From assembly GCA_017634555.1 (NCBI GenBank), contig JAGBNF010000041.1:1-32638 (forward strand): 32,638 nt of DNA, in the 5' to 3' direction. How positions within the stretch are numbered: the first letter of the stretch is position 1; the number at the start of each line of letters is the position of its first letter. The position numbers and the translations under genes are program-made. Source of the stretch: Eubacterium sp. GTDB taxonomy: Bacteria > Bacillota > Clostridia > Lachnospirales > Lachnospiraceae. Positions 8,997-16,967 of the stretch are shown here, in pieces. The notes below the pieces were generated by a model, which saw nothing but the letters and a program-made list of their open reading frames with translations, was not told where the DNA came from and made no database searches.

Positions 8997-9013
8997 GCTG
9001 TACATTTTACAGC
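8997..9013. promoter_or_regulatory. Palindrome in the leader of the His-rich GTPase gene
   Basis: GCTGTA and TACAGC form a perfect 6-bp inverted repeat around 5 bp, located 22-38 bp before the GTPase ATG and just before its Shine-Dalgarno. It may be an operator for a metal-responsive repressor or a small mRNA hairpin. It does not match the Bacillus Zur or Fur consensus. Confidence 0.35.
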
Positions 9014-9029
9014 TATCACTATACATTAC

Positions 9030-9057
9030 ATTTTATATATCATTAGAGAGCGTTCAA
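9030..9057 (-). promoter_or_regulatory. Candidate promoter for the two-GTPase unit
   Basis: On the minus strand TTGAAC (9052-9057) and TAAAAT (9030-9035, 5 of 6) are 16 bp apart. The -35 lies inside the hairpin that follows glgB. Assignment by eye only. Confidence 0.35.
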
Positions 9058-9070
9058 GAAGAACGCTCTC
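9046..9070 (-). terminator. Hairpin after glgB, possible terminator
   Basis: A perfect 10-bp inverted repeat (GAGAGCGTTC / GAACGCTCTC) with a 5-nt loop lies 12 bp after the glgB stop. No strong T-tract follows on the minus strand (TAATGATATATAAAATG), so it is either a weak terminator or a 3'-end stabiliser. Confidence 0.5.
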
Positions 9071-9081
9071 AGATAATCGAA

Positions 9082-11292
9082 TTATTTTGTTCTTACCTTC
9101 TTGAACACACTCATTGAAAGTCCCGGTATATTTACGGAAATGTAGTTGCTTCTTCCGTCAACCTTTCCGACCTTTGACTGCTTTGCTGTCTTGTTGTTTC
9201 TTCCGTCTCCGCCGTACTTGGCAGCATCACTTGAGAATACTTCCTTCCACTTACCTGCAGAAGGTACAGCAAGCTTATAATTCTTTGAATCAACCGGTGT
9301 GAAATTAAGAACTACCAGAAGTGTGTCCTTCTCATTCTTTCCTCTTCTCTCGAAGGAAAGGATAGAATGATTTGCATCATTTGCATTTATCCACATAAAG
9401 CCTTCAGGATCGTTATCCAGCTCATAGAGTGCCGGCTCCGAATCATAAAACTTATTAAGATCCTTTACATACTCATGTAAGTATCTGTGTGCATCAAACT
9501 CAAAGAGTGACCAGTCGAGCTCTGAAGATTCATTCCACTCCTTCATCTGAGCGAACTCCTGTCCCATGAAGAGGAGCTTTCTGCCCGGATGGGTCATCAT
9601 ATAACCATACGCGGTTCTGAGATTAGAGAACTTATCTTCATATCCGCCCGGCATCTTCTCTATCATTGATGCCTTCTCATGAACAACCTCGTCATGTGAA
9701 AGAACAAGTACAAACTTCTCACTGTATGCATAAACCATACTGAATGTAAGTTCCTGATGATGATACTTTCTGTAAAGAGGATCCTGCTTCATATAGTTCA
9801 GGAAATCATTCATCCATCCCATATTCCACTTGAAATCAAATCCAAGTCCGCCTTCCTCGATAGGATGTGTCATCATAGGCCATGCAGTTGATTCCTCTGC
9901 GATCATGATAACTCCTGGGAACAGCTCGTTCATCTTTGTATTAAGCTCTCTGATGAACTCTATTGCCTCAAGATTCTCATTACCGCCGAACTTGTTCGGA
10001 ATCCACTGACCGTCTCCTCTGCCGTAATCAAGATACAGCATTGAAGCTACAGCATCCATACGGATACCGTCAACGTGATATTTATCTGCCCAGTAAAGAG
10101 CATTTGCTACGAGGAAATTTCTTACCTCGTTACGTGCGTAGTTAAAAATATATGTTCCCCAGTGAGGATGCTCTCCCCTTCTAGGATCCTCATGCTCATA
10201 AAGCGCAGTTCCGTCAAATCTTCCGAGTCCGTGCTCATCCTTTGGAAAATGTGCAGGTACCCAGTCGATGATTACTCCAAGCCCCTTCTTATGCATGTAG
10301 TCCACGAAGTACATAAAGTCTTCAGGCGAACCGTATCTTGAAGTAGGTGCATAGTAGCCTGTAACCTGATAGCCCCATGAAGGATCGTAAGGATGCTCCA
10401 TTATAGGCATAAGCTCTGCATGGGTATATCCCATAGAGATCATATATTCGGACAGCTTCTCAGCTATCTCTCTGTAGTTGAAGAACTCTCTTCCGTCAAG
10501 AGGTCTCTTCCAAGATCCGAGATGGACCTCATAAACATTCATAGGCTTCTCGAGAATTTTCTTCTTATCTCTCTCAGCCATGAACTTATCATCGCCCCAC
10601 TTATATGTGAGGTCTGTTACTATGGATGCATTTGCAGGACGTACCTCTGATGAAAATCCGTATGGATCTGCCTTCATGAAGACATCGCCCTTCTTTGATG
10701 CAACCTCGTACTTATATATCTCTCCGACAAAATCACCCGGGATAAAAAGCTCGAATATTCCCGAGTAATCTATTTTTCTCATTTGATATCTTTTACCGTT
10801 CCAGCTGTTGAAATTACCAACAACAGAAACTCTCTCAGCATTAGGAGCCCACAGTGCAAAGAGTGTACCCTTTACACCGTCAACCTCCATAGGATGTGCT
10901 CCGAGCTTATCATAGATTTCATAATGCTCGCCTTCGTTGAAAAGACTTACATCGATAGGATCTATGATCGGCTCGAATACATAAGGATCGACAAAGCTCT
11001 CCTCTTTTCCATCCTCGAATTTTACCTTTACCAGGTAGTCGAATCTACCCTTATCTTTGATCTTAACAGAATAAAAATCCTTTACTCTGTCCGAAACCAG
11101 AGCGTACTCCTTTCCCGACTCGATATCTACTATCTTAACAATCTTGGCATCCGGAATGAATACATTTACATATACGTCATTAAGGCATTCATGGATTCCA
11201 AGTATATGATGAGGGTTGTCATGCTTTGCGTTAACAAGCGCTTCAACCTCCATCCAATTTATTGCGAATACGTTCTGTCTGTGTTTCATCAT
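9082..11292 (-). CDS. glgB: 1,4-alpha-glucan branching enzyme
   Basis: GlgB introduces alpha-1,6 branches into glycogen-like glucans. The 736-aa length is standard for the two-N-domain form: an N1 domain (HHILGIHECLNDVYVNVFIPDA), a CBM48 domain (LFALWAPNAERVSVVGNFNSWNG), the GH13 barrel and a C-terminal beta domain. GH13 motifs are intact: DWVPAHFPKDEHGL, DGIRMDAVASM with the nucleophile Asp, IAEESTAWP with the acid/base Glu, and LSHDEVVH. The first of two adjacent ATGs fits best, 10 nt after GAGG located in the end of the DUF1015 gene; only 5 bp separate the genes, so translation is likely coupled. No other glycogen gene is in the window, which makes its position at the end of an amino-acid gene run unusual. 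Confidence 0.97.
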   Translation of the reverse strand: MMKHRQNVFAINWMEVEALVNAKHDNPHHILGIHECLNDVYVNVFIPDAKIVKIVDIESGKEYALVSDRVKDFYSVKIKDKGRFDYLVKVKFEDGKEESFVDPYVFEPIIDPIDVSLFNEGEHYEIYDKLGAHPMEVDGVKGTLFALWAPNAERVSVVGNFNSWNGKRYQMRKIDYSGIFELFIPGDFVGEIYKYEVASKKGDVFMKADPYGFSSEVRPANASIVTDLTYKWGDDKFMAERDKKKILEKPMNVYEVHLGSWKRPLDGREFFNYREIAEKLSEYMISMGYTHAELMPIMEHPYDPSWGYQVTGYYAPTSRYGSPEDFMYFVDYMHKKGLGVIIDWVPAHFPKDEHGLGRFDGTALYEHEDPRRGEHPHWGTYIFNYARNEVRNFLVANALYWADKYHVDGIRMDAVASMLYLDYGRGDGQWIPNKFGGNENLEAIEFIRELNTKMNELFPGVIMIAEESTAWPMMTHPIEEGGLGFDFKWNMGWMNDFLNYMKQDPLYRKYHHQELTFSMVYAYSEKFVLVLSHDEVVHEKASMIEKMPGGYEDKFSNLRTAYGYMMTHPGRKLLFMGQEFAQMKEWNESSELDWSLFEFDAHRYLHEYVKDLNKFYDSEPALYELDNDPEGFMWINANDANHSILSFERRGKNEKDTLLVVLNFTPVDSKNYKLAVPSAGKWKEVFSSDAAKYGGDGRNNKTAKQSKVGKVDGRSNYISVNIPGLSMSVFKKVRTK

Positions 11293-11297
11293 TAGAT

Positions 11298-12539
11298 TTA
11301 TTCCTCATCAAGTCTGTGAATAAAAATACCGCTGCGGAGCTTAGGCTCAAACCAAGTAGACTTTGGAGGCATCAAAAGTCCGGCATCTGCTACATCAAAA
11401 AGTTCTCCGATTGACGTTGGATACATAGAAAATGCTACCTTCATATCAGTGTTAACTCTTCTTTCAAGTTCTCCGAGTCCTCTGATTCCGCCAACAAACG
11501 CAATCCTGCTGTCAGTTCTCGGATCCTCGATTCCAAGAATCGGATTTAATACATGATTCTGAAGAAGTGATACATCAAGTCCTTCTACAGGATCATCACA
11601 CTTAAGCTCGTCATGTATCTTTAATTCATACCATGAACCTTCGATAAACATGCCCACATAGCCCTTCTCTTCAGGCTGATATGCAGCTTCGACTTCCTTA
11701 ATGTCATATACCTTGGAAAGCTCTGTAAAGAACTCATCCTTTGACATTCCCTTAAGATCCTTAACAACTCTGTTGTAAGGAAGTATCTTAAGCTCACTTT
11801 CAGGGAAAAGAACCGAAAGGAAGAAATTGAATTCCTCTTCTCCTGTATATCCCGGATTCTCTTCTCTTTTTCTGAGGCCAACCTTAACAGCTGATGCTGC
11901 TCTGTGATGACCGTCAGCAATATAGATTCTGTTCTCATCACCGAACTCGGTTCTGATAACTTCAATATCCTCGGCATCAGTGATAACCCATACATTATGA
12001 GTTACACCATCATCGCATGTAAAACCGTAAGTCTTAGGAGTAGCCTTAACTCTTGCAACTACGGCATTTATCTTATCTCTGTCTCTGTAAGCGAGGAATA
12101 TCGGACCTGTCTGAGCATTACATGTATAAATGTGATTTATTCTGTCCTGCTCCTTTGCCGCAAGAGTATTCTCGTGCTTCTTGATGATATTGTTCTGATA
12201 ATCATCTATAGAAGCGGCAGCAACGATACCTGTCTGTGATCTTCCGTCCATGATAAGCTCGTAAATGTAATATACAGGCTTCTCATCATGAATATACGTA
12301 CCGTCTTCGAAAGCAGTATGAAGCAGTTCGCTTGCCTTGTTATATGCTTCTTCCGAGTACATATCGAAATCATCAGCGAAATTTGTCTCAGGTCTGTCTA
12401 TTCTGAGGAAAGACTGAGGTTCTTTCTCAACCTCAGCCTTTGCCTCTTGTCTGTTATAAACATCATATGGTAGCGCAGCTACCTTGCTAACTACTGTTCC
12501 TTCAGGACGATATCCTGCGAACGGACGTACAATTGCCAT
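11298..12539 (-). CDS. DUF1015 family protein (SerA/SerC-linked, function unproven)
   Basis: The 413-aa protein matches what I know of DUF1015: an N-terminal VRPFAGYRP with ALPYDVYN, a central IIKKHENTLAAKEQDRINH, and IYIADGHHRAASA with the DGHHR motif at residues 209-213. DGHHR resembles the nucleotide/phosphate-binding GxxR-type motif of the ParB/sulfiredoxin-like fold, which also includes free-serine kinases (SerK, SbnI). That similarity is inference. From memory, DUF1015 genes often sit beside serA and serC in Clostridia, as here two genes downstream of serA-asd. It starts 2 bp after the P-loop kinase stop, with its GAGG inside that gene. No signal peptide or membrane segment is visible. 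A role in serine/phosphoserine metabolism is a hypothesis only. Confidence 0.85.
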   Translation of the reverse strand: MAIVRPFAGYRPEGTVVSKVAALPYDVYNRQEAKAEVEKEPQSFLRIDRPETNFADDFDMYSEEAYNKASELLHTAFEDGTYIHDEKPVYYIYELIMDGRSQTGIVAAASIDDYQNNIIKKHENTLAAKEQDRINHIYTCNAQTGPIFLAYRDRDKINAVVARVKATPKTYGFTCDDGVTHNVWVITDAEDIEVIRTEFGDENRIYIADGHHRAASAVKVGLRKREENPGYTGEEEFNFFLSVLFPESELKILPYNRVVKDLKGMSKDEFFTELSKVYDIKEVEAAYQPEEKGYVGMFIEGSWYELKIHDELKCDDPVEGLDVSLLQNHVLNPILGIEDPRTDSRIAFVGGIRGLGELERRVNTDMKVAFSMYPTSIGELFDVADAGLLMPPKSTWFEPKLRSGIFIHRLDEE

Positions 12540-12541
12540 TT

Positions 12542-13129
12542 TTATACCTCTGTAGCTTTTCCACGAACATGGTTGATTGCCTTACCGATGGACTTTTCAA
12601 ACTCATCCTCTGAAGAATTCTCGAATACAAACATTTCAGGAATTCCTACAGGAGCTGTGTAATCCTGTGTAGCAACATACTCATCCCAATGTTCAATCTT
12701 CCAGGTATCTCTTTCTGAATTTCTGGTAACCATTCTGTTATGTACTACTTCGATATCTGTATGAATCCAGATAAGTACCAGTTCAGCATTCTTTGATGCA
12801 AGCTTCTTACGAAGATTGCTTATCCATTCCTGATCACGGATTTCCTTCTTGAATGGTGCATTAAGAATAATGGTGTCATTATAATTAAGCGCATCAAGAC
12901 CGATCTCCATTATTGCATCATACTCTGCATCACGGATCCACTCGTGGAAAAAGTCAGATGATCTGTCGAACGGCTCGTTAGCCACTTCGAAAATCTTTCT
13001 TGAAAGAACAATAAGATCATCTTTATCAAGATAAACACAATTATTAAGTGCCTTTGCCAGATTCTTGGCAACATAAGTCTTTCCACAAGCAGGTGGAGAA
13101 GTAATCAGTATAAGCTTCTTCTTATCCAT
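12542..13129 (-). CDS. Small P-loop kinase-like ATPase (AAA_33 type), substrate unknown
   Basis: The 195-aa cytosolic protein has a Walker A SPPACGKT at residues 11-18 within LILITSPPACGKTYVAKNLA, and VYLDKDDLIV, a pattern seen in small-molecule kinases such as gluconate, shikimate or zeta-toxin-like kinases. LVLIWIHTDIEVVHNRMVTRN resembles the lid/arginine region of that group (WIHTDxxxxxxRMxxRN). I cannot name the substrate. A very strong AGGAGG lies 5 nt before the ATG. The stop is 2 bp before the DUF1015 start, so the two proteins are likely made together. Upstream is asd. Confidence 0.8.
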   Translation of the reverse strand: MDKKKLILITSPPACGKTYVAKNLAKALNNCVYLDKDDLIVLSRKIFEVANEPFDRSSDFFHEWIRDAEYDAIMEIGLDALNYNDTIILNAPFKKEIRDQEWISNLRKKLASKNAELVLIWIHTDIEVVHNRMVTRNSERDTWKIEHWDEYVATQDYTAPVGIPEMFVFENSSEDEFEKSIGKAINHVRGKATEV

Positions 13130-13148
13130 TAGGACCTCCTAAACTCCT

Positions 13149-13180
13149 TTTCAATTCACAACTTTCAATTCACAACTTTC
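13149..13180. repeat. 14-bp tandem repeat upstream of the P-loop kinase
   Basis: TTTCAATTCACAAC occurs twice head to tail (13149-13162, 13163-13176), followed by a partial TTTC, and a degenerate TTTCAATCACAC lies at 13189-13200. It fills most of the 94-bp asd-kinase gap. Possible slippage repeat or tandem regulator sites. Confidence 0.7.
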
Positions 13181-13223
13181 ATAAACACTTTCAATCACAC
13201 ACTAAGCTGTAAAGATCAGCCCC

Positions 13224-14318
13224 TTACTGATTCTTTGCAGCTATATAACCCTTTGCCTTAAGCATTTCGGCACAAAGAACAGCACCACCAGCTGCTCCGC
13301 GGACTGTATTATGTGAAAGTCCTACGAACTTGTAATCAAAGAGTGAATCTTCTTCGAGTCTACCCATTGATACTCCCATGCCGTTTTCAAAATCGACATC
13401 AAGCTTTACCTGAGGTCTGTTATCTTCTGTCATATATCTGATGAACTGCTTTGGTGCACTTGGAAGCTCAAGCTTCTGTGGCTCACCGCTGAAGCTCTCC
13501 CACTTCTCGATGATCTGTTCCTTAGTTGGCTTCTTACCGAACTTTACGAATACAGATGCTGTATGTCCGTTAAGAACAGGAACTCTGATACAATGAGCTG
13601 TGATCTTTGGACCATCTTCTGCAGTCTTGATAACACCGTCTTCAACCTTGCCCCAGATCTTAAGAGGCTCCTTCTCAGACTTCTCTTCCTCGCCGCCGAT
13701 GAATGGGATAACATTCTCAACCATCTCAGGCCAGTCCTTAAATGTCTTTCCTGCTCCGGAAATTGCCTGATATGTAGAAACAACAACTTCCTTTGGCTCA
13801 AACTCCTTAAGAGCGAAAAGAGCCGGTGCATAAGACTGAATAGAACAATTAGGCTTAACAGCTATGAAACCTCTTGTTGTTCCAAGTCTCTTCTTCTGGA
13901 ACTCGATAACATCAAAATGCTCCGGATTAAGTTCAGGAACTACCATAGGTACATCAGGTGTCCAACGATGAGCACTGTTGTTTGAAACAACAGGAGTCTC
14001 TGTCTTAGCATAAGCTTCCTCGATAGCCTTTATCTCATCCTTTGACATATCTACTGCACTGAATACGAAATCAACTGTAGAAGCAACCTCTTCTACCTCA
14101 TTTACGTTCTTCAGAACAAGCTTCTTTACAGCTTCAGGAATAGGTGTTGTCATCTTCCATCTTCCCTCAACAGCCTCTTCATATGTCTTGCCTGCGCTTC
14201 TTGGTGAAGCAGCTACTGTTACAACCTCGAACCATGGGTGGTTCTCAAGCAGAGCTATAAATCTCTGTCCGACCATACCCGTTGCTCCGAGTATACCAAC
14301 TCTAAGTTTCTCGCTCAT
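13224..14318 (-). CDS. asd: Aspartate-semialdehyde dehydrogenase, archaeal/fungal-type
   Basis: Asd reduces aspartyl phosphate to aspartate semialdehyde with NADPH, feeding lysine, threonine and methionine synthesis. The 364-aa protein has the N-terminal NADP loop GILGATGMVGQRF, the catalytic cysteine in KPNCSIQ, and the substrate-side ISGAGKTFKDW and RVPVLNGHTASVFV. Serine-rather-than-asparagine context around the cysteine (PNCSIQ) and overall form fit the archaeal/fungal branch (TIGR00978) rather than the common bacterial one. A Shine-Dalgarno AGAGGAAG lies close to the ATG. It follows serA after a 215-bp gap full of hairpins, so it may have separate post-transcriptional control. Confidence 0.95.
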   Translation of the reverse strand: MSEKLRVGILGATGMVGQRFIALLENHPWFEVVTVAASPRSAGKTYEEAVEGRWKMTTPIPEAVKKLVLKNVNEVEEVASTVDFVFSAVDMSKDEIKAIEEAYAKTETPVVSNNSAHRWTPDVPMVVPELNPEHFDVIEFQKKRLGTTRGFIAVKPNCSIQSYAPALFALKEFEPKEVVVSTYQAISGAGKTFKDWPEMVENVIPFIGGEEEKSEKEPLKIWGKVEDGVIKTAEDGPKITAHCIRVPVLNGHTASVFVKFGKKPTKEQIIEKWESFSGEPQKLELPSAPKQFIRYMTEDNRPQVKLDVDFENGMGVSMGRLEEDSLFDYKFVGLSHNTVRGAAGGAVLCAEMLKAKGYIAAKNQ

Positions 14319-14351
14319 AATTCTTCCTCTCTTCTATTCTTACCAGTCGAT

Positions 14352-14445
14352 GCATGAAAATATTCATAACACCGGTGCTTCGCACCTAACTGTCTCCTTC
14401 GGAGACTTGTTATTTCATATATTTCATGCCCCTGCTGACGCAGGG
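14352..14445. repeat. Multi-hairpin palindromic block between serA and asd
   Basis: Outer arms at 14352-14371 and 14408-14429 are complementary with small interruptions (GCATGAAA / TTTCATGC and ATAACA / TGTTAT). They enclose two perfect hairpins with TTC (minus: GAA) triloops: GGTGC/GCACC at 14374-14386 and GTCTCC/GGAGAC at 14392-14406. Next to it is a third, CCCTGC/GCAGGG, at 14430-14445. No open frame or T-tract is evident. This looks like a three-way-junction RNA or an interspersed palindromic repeat. Confidence 0.7.
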
Positions 14446-14446
14446 T

Positions 14447-14508
14447 TTGTAAAATTCCAAATACCATCTTAGAATGCAAGCATTCCCGATGGTATTGGTC
14501 TTTTACAA
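14447..14508. repeat. Long 62-nt hairpin just after serA
   Basis: TTGTAAAA and TTTTACAA form the base, CCAAATACCATC and GATGGTATTGG continue the stem with one bulge and a 2-nt mismatch, and GAATG/CATTC caps it with a 4-nt loop. It begins 25 bp after the serA stop. There is no terminal T-run, so it is not a canonical terminator. Confidence 0.75.
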
Positions 14509-14533
14509 TCGCCTGAACAATTGCAATCTTAAA

Positions 14534-15697
14534 TTATTTAACTACTCTTACTCTTACCACACCGTCGATAGCCTTAAGCTCATCAACGATCTTATCTGTA
14601 GCAGGTGCATCAACGTCAAGGATTGTATATGCGAAATCGCCCTTTGACTTTGATACCATGTCAGGAACATTGATGCCGTCCTTAGCGAAAATTCCTGTAA
14701 ACTGTGTAAGCATGTTAGGAATATTCTTGTGGCATACTGTAACTCTTCCTGCTGTCTGGCAGATACCTGCATCGCATCTTGGATAGTTAACTGAGTTGAT
14801 AACATTTCCGTTCTCGATGAAGTCTCTGATTTCCTTAACAGCCATGATTGCACAGTTGTCCTCTGACTCCTCTGTTGAAGCTCCAAGGTGTGGAGTGCAG
14901 ATAACGCCCGGCTTTCCTGCAACCTTTGAGTTTGCGAAGTCTGTAACGTACTTCTTGATCTTTCCGCTCTCGATACCTGCAAGAACTGCATCCTCATCGC
15001 AAAGGATATCTCTTGCGAAGTTAAGGATTACAACGCCGTCCTTCATCATGTTGATTGCATCAGCTCCGATCATACCCTTTGTTGAATCAAGAAGTGGAAC
15101 GTGAACTGTAATGAAATCACAATCTGTGAAGATATCATTTACATTTGTAATGTGCTTGATTGTTCTTGAAAGACCCCAAGCTGCATCGATTGATACATAT
15201 GGATCATATCCGTAAACTTCCATGCCGAGATGTGTAGCTGCGTTAGCAACCTTAGCTCCGATAGCTCCGAGACCGATAACACCAAGCTTCTTGCCTGAGA
15301 TCTCAGTACCTGCGAAGTTCTTCTTCTCCTTCTCAGCTGTCTTTGCAATATCAGCATCACCCTTGTTCTCTGTTACCCAGTTAGCTCCGCCGATGATGTC
15401 ACGTGATGCAAGAAGCATTCCTGCAAGAACGAGCTCCTTAACACCGTTTGAGTTAGCACCAGGTGTGTTGAATACAACTACACCCTGCTCTGCATACTTA
15501 TCTATAGGAATGTTGTTAACACCTGCGCCTGCACGTGCAACTGCAAGAAGCTTATCTGAAGGCTCAATCTCATGCATTGAAGCACTTCTTACAAGGACAG
15601 CTTCTGCCTCATTAATATCATCTGTCATCTGGTACTGATCTGTGAAACCATCTGTTCCAACCTTTGCGATTGGGTTAAGACATTTAACGTTATACAT
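14534..15697 (-). CDS. serA: D-3-phosphoglycerate dehydrogenase
   Basis: SerA oxidises 3-phosphoglycerate with NAD to start serine synthesis. The 387-aa protein has the substrate/catalytic ARAGAGVNNIP, the NAD-binding GLGAIGAKVAN followed by YGYDPY, the CTPHLGASTEESEDN region with the catalytic histidine, and a short C-terminal ACT domain (NMLTQFTGIFAKDGINVPDM to the end) that may bind serine for feedback. This is the short ACT form without the intervening domain. GAGG lies 8 nt before the ATG. It follows serC by 73 bp and is presumably in the same transcript. Confidence 0.97.
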   Translation of the reverse strand: MYNVKCLNPIAKVGTDGFTDQYQMTDDINEAEAVLVRSASMHEIEPSDKLLAVARAGAGVNNIPIDKYAEQGVVVFNTPGANSNGVKELVLAGMLLASRDIIGGANWVTENKGDADIAKTAEKEKKNFAGTEISGKKLGVIGLGAIGAKVANAATHLGMEVYGYDPYVSIDAAWGLSRTIKHITNVNDIFTDCDFITVHVPLLDSTKGMIGADAINMMKDGVVILNFARDILCDEDAVLAGIESGKIKKYVTDFANSKVAGKPGVICTPHLGASTEESEDNCAIMAVKEIRDFIENGNVINSVNYPRCDAGICQTAGRVTVCHKNIPNMLTQFTGIFAKDGINVPDMVSKSKGDFAYTILDVDAPATDKIVDELKAIDGVVRVRVVK

Positions 15698-15770
15698 ATT
15701 TTTACCTCGTTATGAATAAATGTTAGTTTATATGTAACTTACGGATCATTCCGTGTCTTTATTGTATTAA

Positions 15771-16853
15771 TTATGAATTCTTCTCTTCGAAGTTCTTCAT
15801 GAATTCAACGAGCTTCTCAACACCTTCGATTGGCATAGCGTTGTATATAGAAGCACGCATACCACCAACTGAACGATGTCCCTTAAGGTTTACAAAGCCA
15901 GCCTCTGTAGCTTCCTTAACGAACTTAGCATCAAGCTCATCGTTGCCTGTTACGAAAGGAACGTTCATGAGTGAACGGTCTTCCTTAACAACTGTACCCT
16001 TGAACATCTTTGACTGATCAAGGAAATCATAAAGGATCTTAGCCTTCTTCTCGTTATGAGCCTTCATAGCTGTAAGTCCACCCATATCCTTAACCCACTT
16101 AAATACGAGTCCGCAGATATAGATTCCGTAGCATGGAGGTGTGTTGTAAAGAGACTCAGCATCAGCCTGTGTCTTATACTTAAGCATTGTAGGAACGAAC
16201 TCAGGAAGATCGTCACGGATGAGATCCTCTCTGATGATAACTACTACAACACCTGCAGGTCCAACGTTCTTCTGAACACCAAAGTAAATGAGACCGTAAT
16301 CCTCAACATTTACAGGCTGTGAGAGAATGTCTGATGACATATCAGCAACAAGGATCTTACCCTTTGTATTAGGAAGATTCTTAAATGTTGTTCCGTAAAT
16401 TGTATTGTTATGGCAGATATATACATAGTCTGCATCTTCACTTACAGGAAGGTCTGAGCAATCAGGAATGTATGAGAATGTCTTATCCTCTGATGAAGCA
16501 AGTACATTTGCCTTACCGTACTTCTTAGCTTCCTGATAAGCCTTCTTAGCCCACTGTCCTGTGATGATGAAATCAGCAACACCGTTCTTCATGAGGTTCA
16601 TTGGGATTGCTGCGAACTGCTGTGAAGCACCACCCTGAAGGAAAAGAACCTTGTAATTATCAGGAATCTTCATAAGATCTCTTAAGTCCTTCTCTGCTTC
16701 CTTGATGATTGCATCGTAAGTCTTTGAACGATGACTCATCTCCATAACCGACTGTCCGCTTCCCTTGTAGTCAAGCATCTCTTCTGCTGCCTGTCTGAGA
16801 ACTACCTCAGGAAGGATTGATGGTCCTGCTGAAAAATTGTAAACTCTTGCCAT
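15771..16853 (-). CDS. serC: Phosphoserine aminotransferase
   Basis: SerC converts 3-phosphohydroxypyruvate and glutamate to phosphoserine, the second step of serine synthesis, and can serve PLP synthesis. The 360-aa protein starts with the typical RVYNFSAGPSILPEVVL, has QGGASQQFAAIPMN, and the PLP-binding lysine in FGVQKNVGPAGV. GHRSVGGMRASIYNAMP near the end is a family signature. A strong GGAGGAG precedes the ATG. The 114-bp AT-rich gap after ilvB may hold a promoter but I could not settle on boxes. No serB-like phosphatase is in the window. Confidence 0.97.
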   Translation of the reverse strand: MARVYNFSAGPSILPEVVLRQAAEEMLDYKGSGQSVMEMSHRSKTYDAIIKEAEKDLRDLMKIPDNYKVLFLQGGASQQFAAIPMNLMKNGVADFIITGQWAKKAYQEAKKYGKANVLASSEDKTFSYIPDCSDLPVSEDADYVYICHNNTIYGTTFKNLPNTKGKILVADMSSDILSQPVNVEDYGLIYFGVQKNVGPAGVVVVIIREDLIRDDLPEFVPTMLKYKTQADAESLYNTPPCYGIYICGLVFKWVKDMGGLTAMKAHNEKKAKILYDFLDQSKMFKGTVVKEDRSLMNVPFVTGNDELDAKFVKEATEAGFVNLKGHRSVGGMRASIYNAMPIEGVEKLVEFMKNFEEKNS

Positions 16854-16967
16854 TTCGTTTCTCCTCCATGTAAAGTAAAATAAATATTTAAATAATATAT
16901 TAGTTTAAAATATATTTATATCTAAATAATGCCATTTATAACACAAAAATGATATCACCCGGATAAA

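Noticed and set aside
14352-14508. T-box or lysine riboswitch before asd
   Set aside because: No T-box AGGGTGGNACCGCG-like sequence, no terminator/antiterminator pair with a T-run, and no recognisable lysine riboswitch core.
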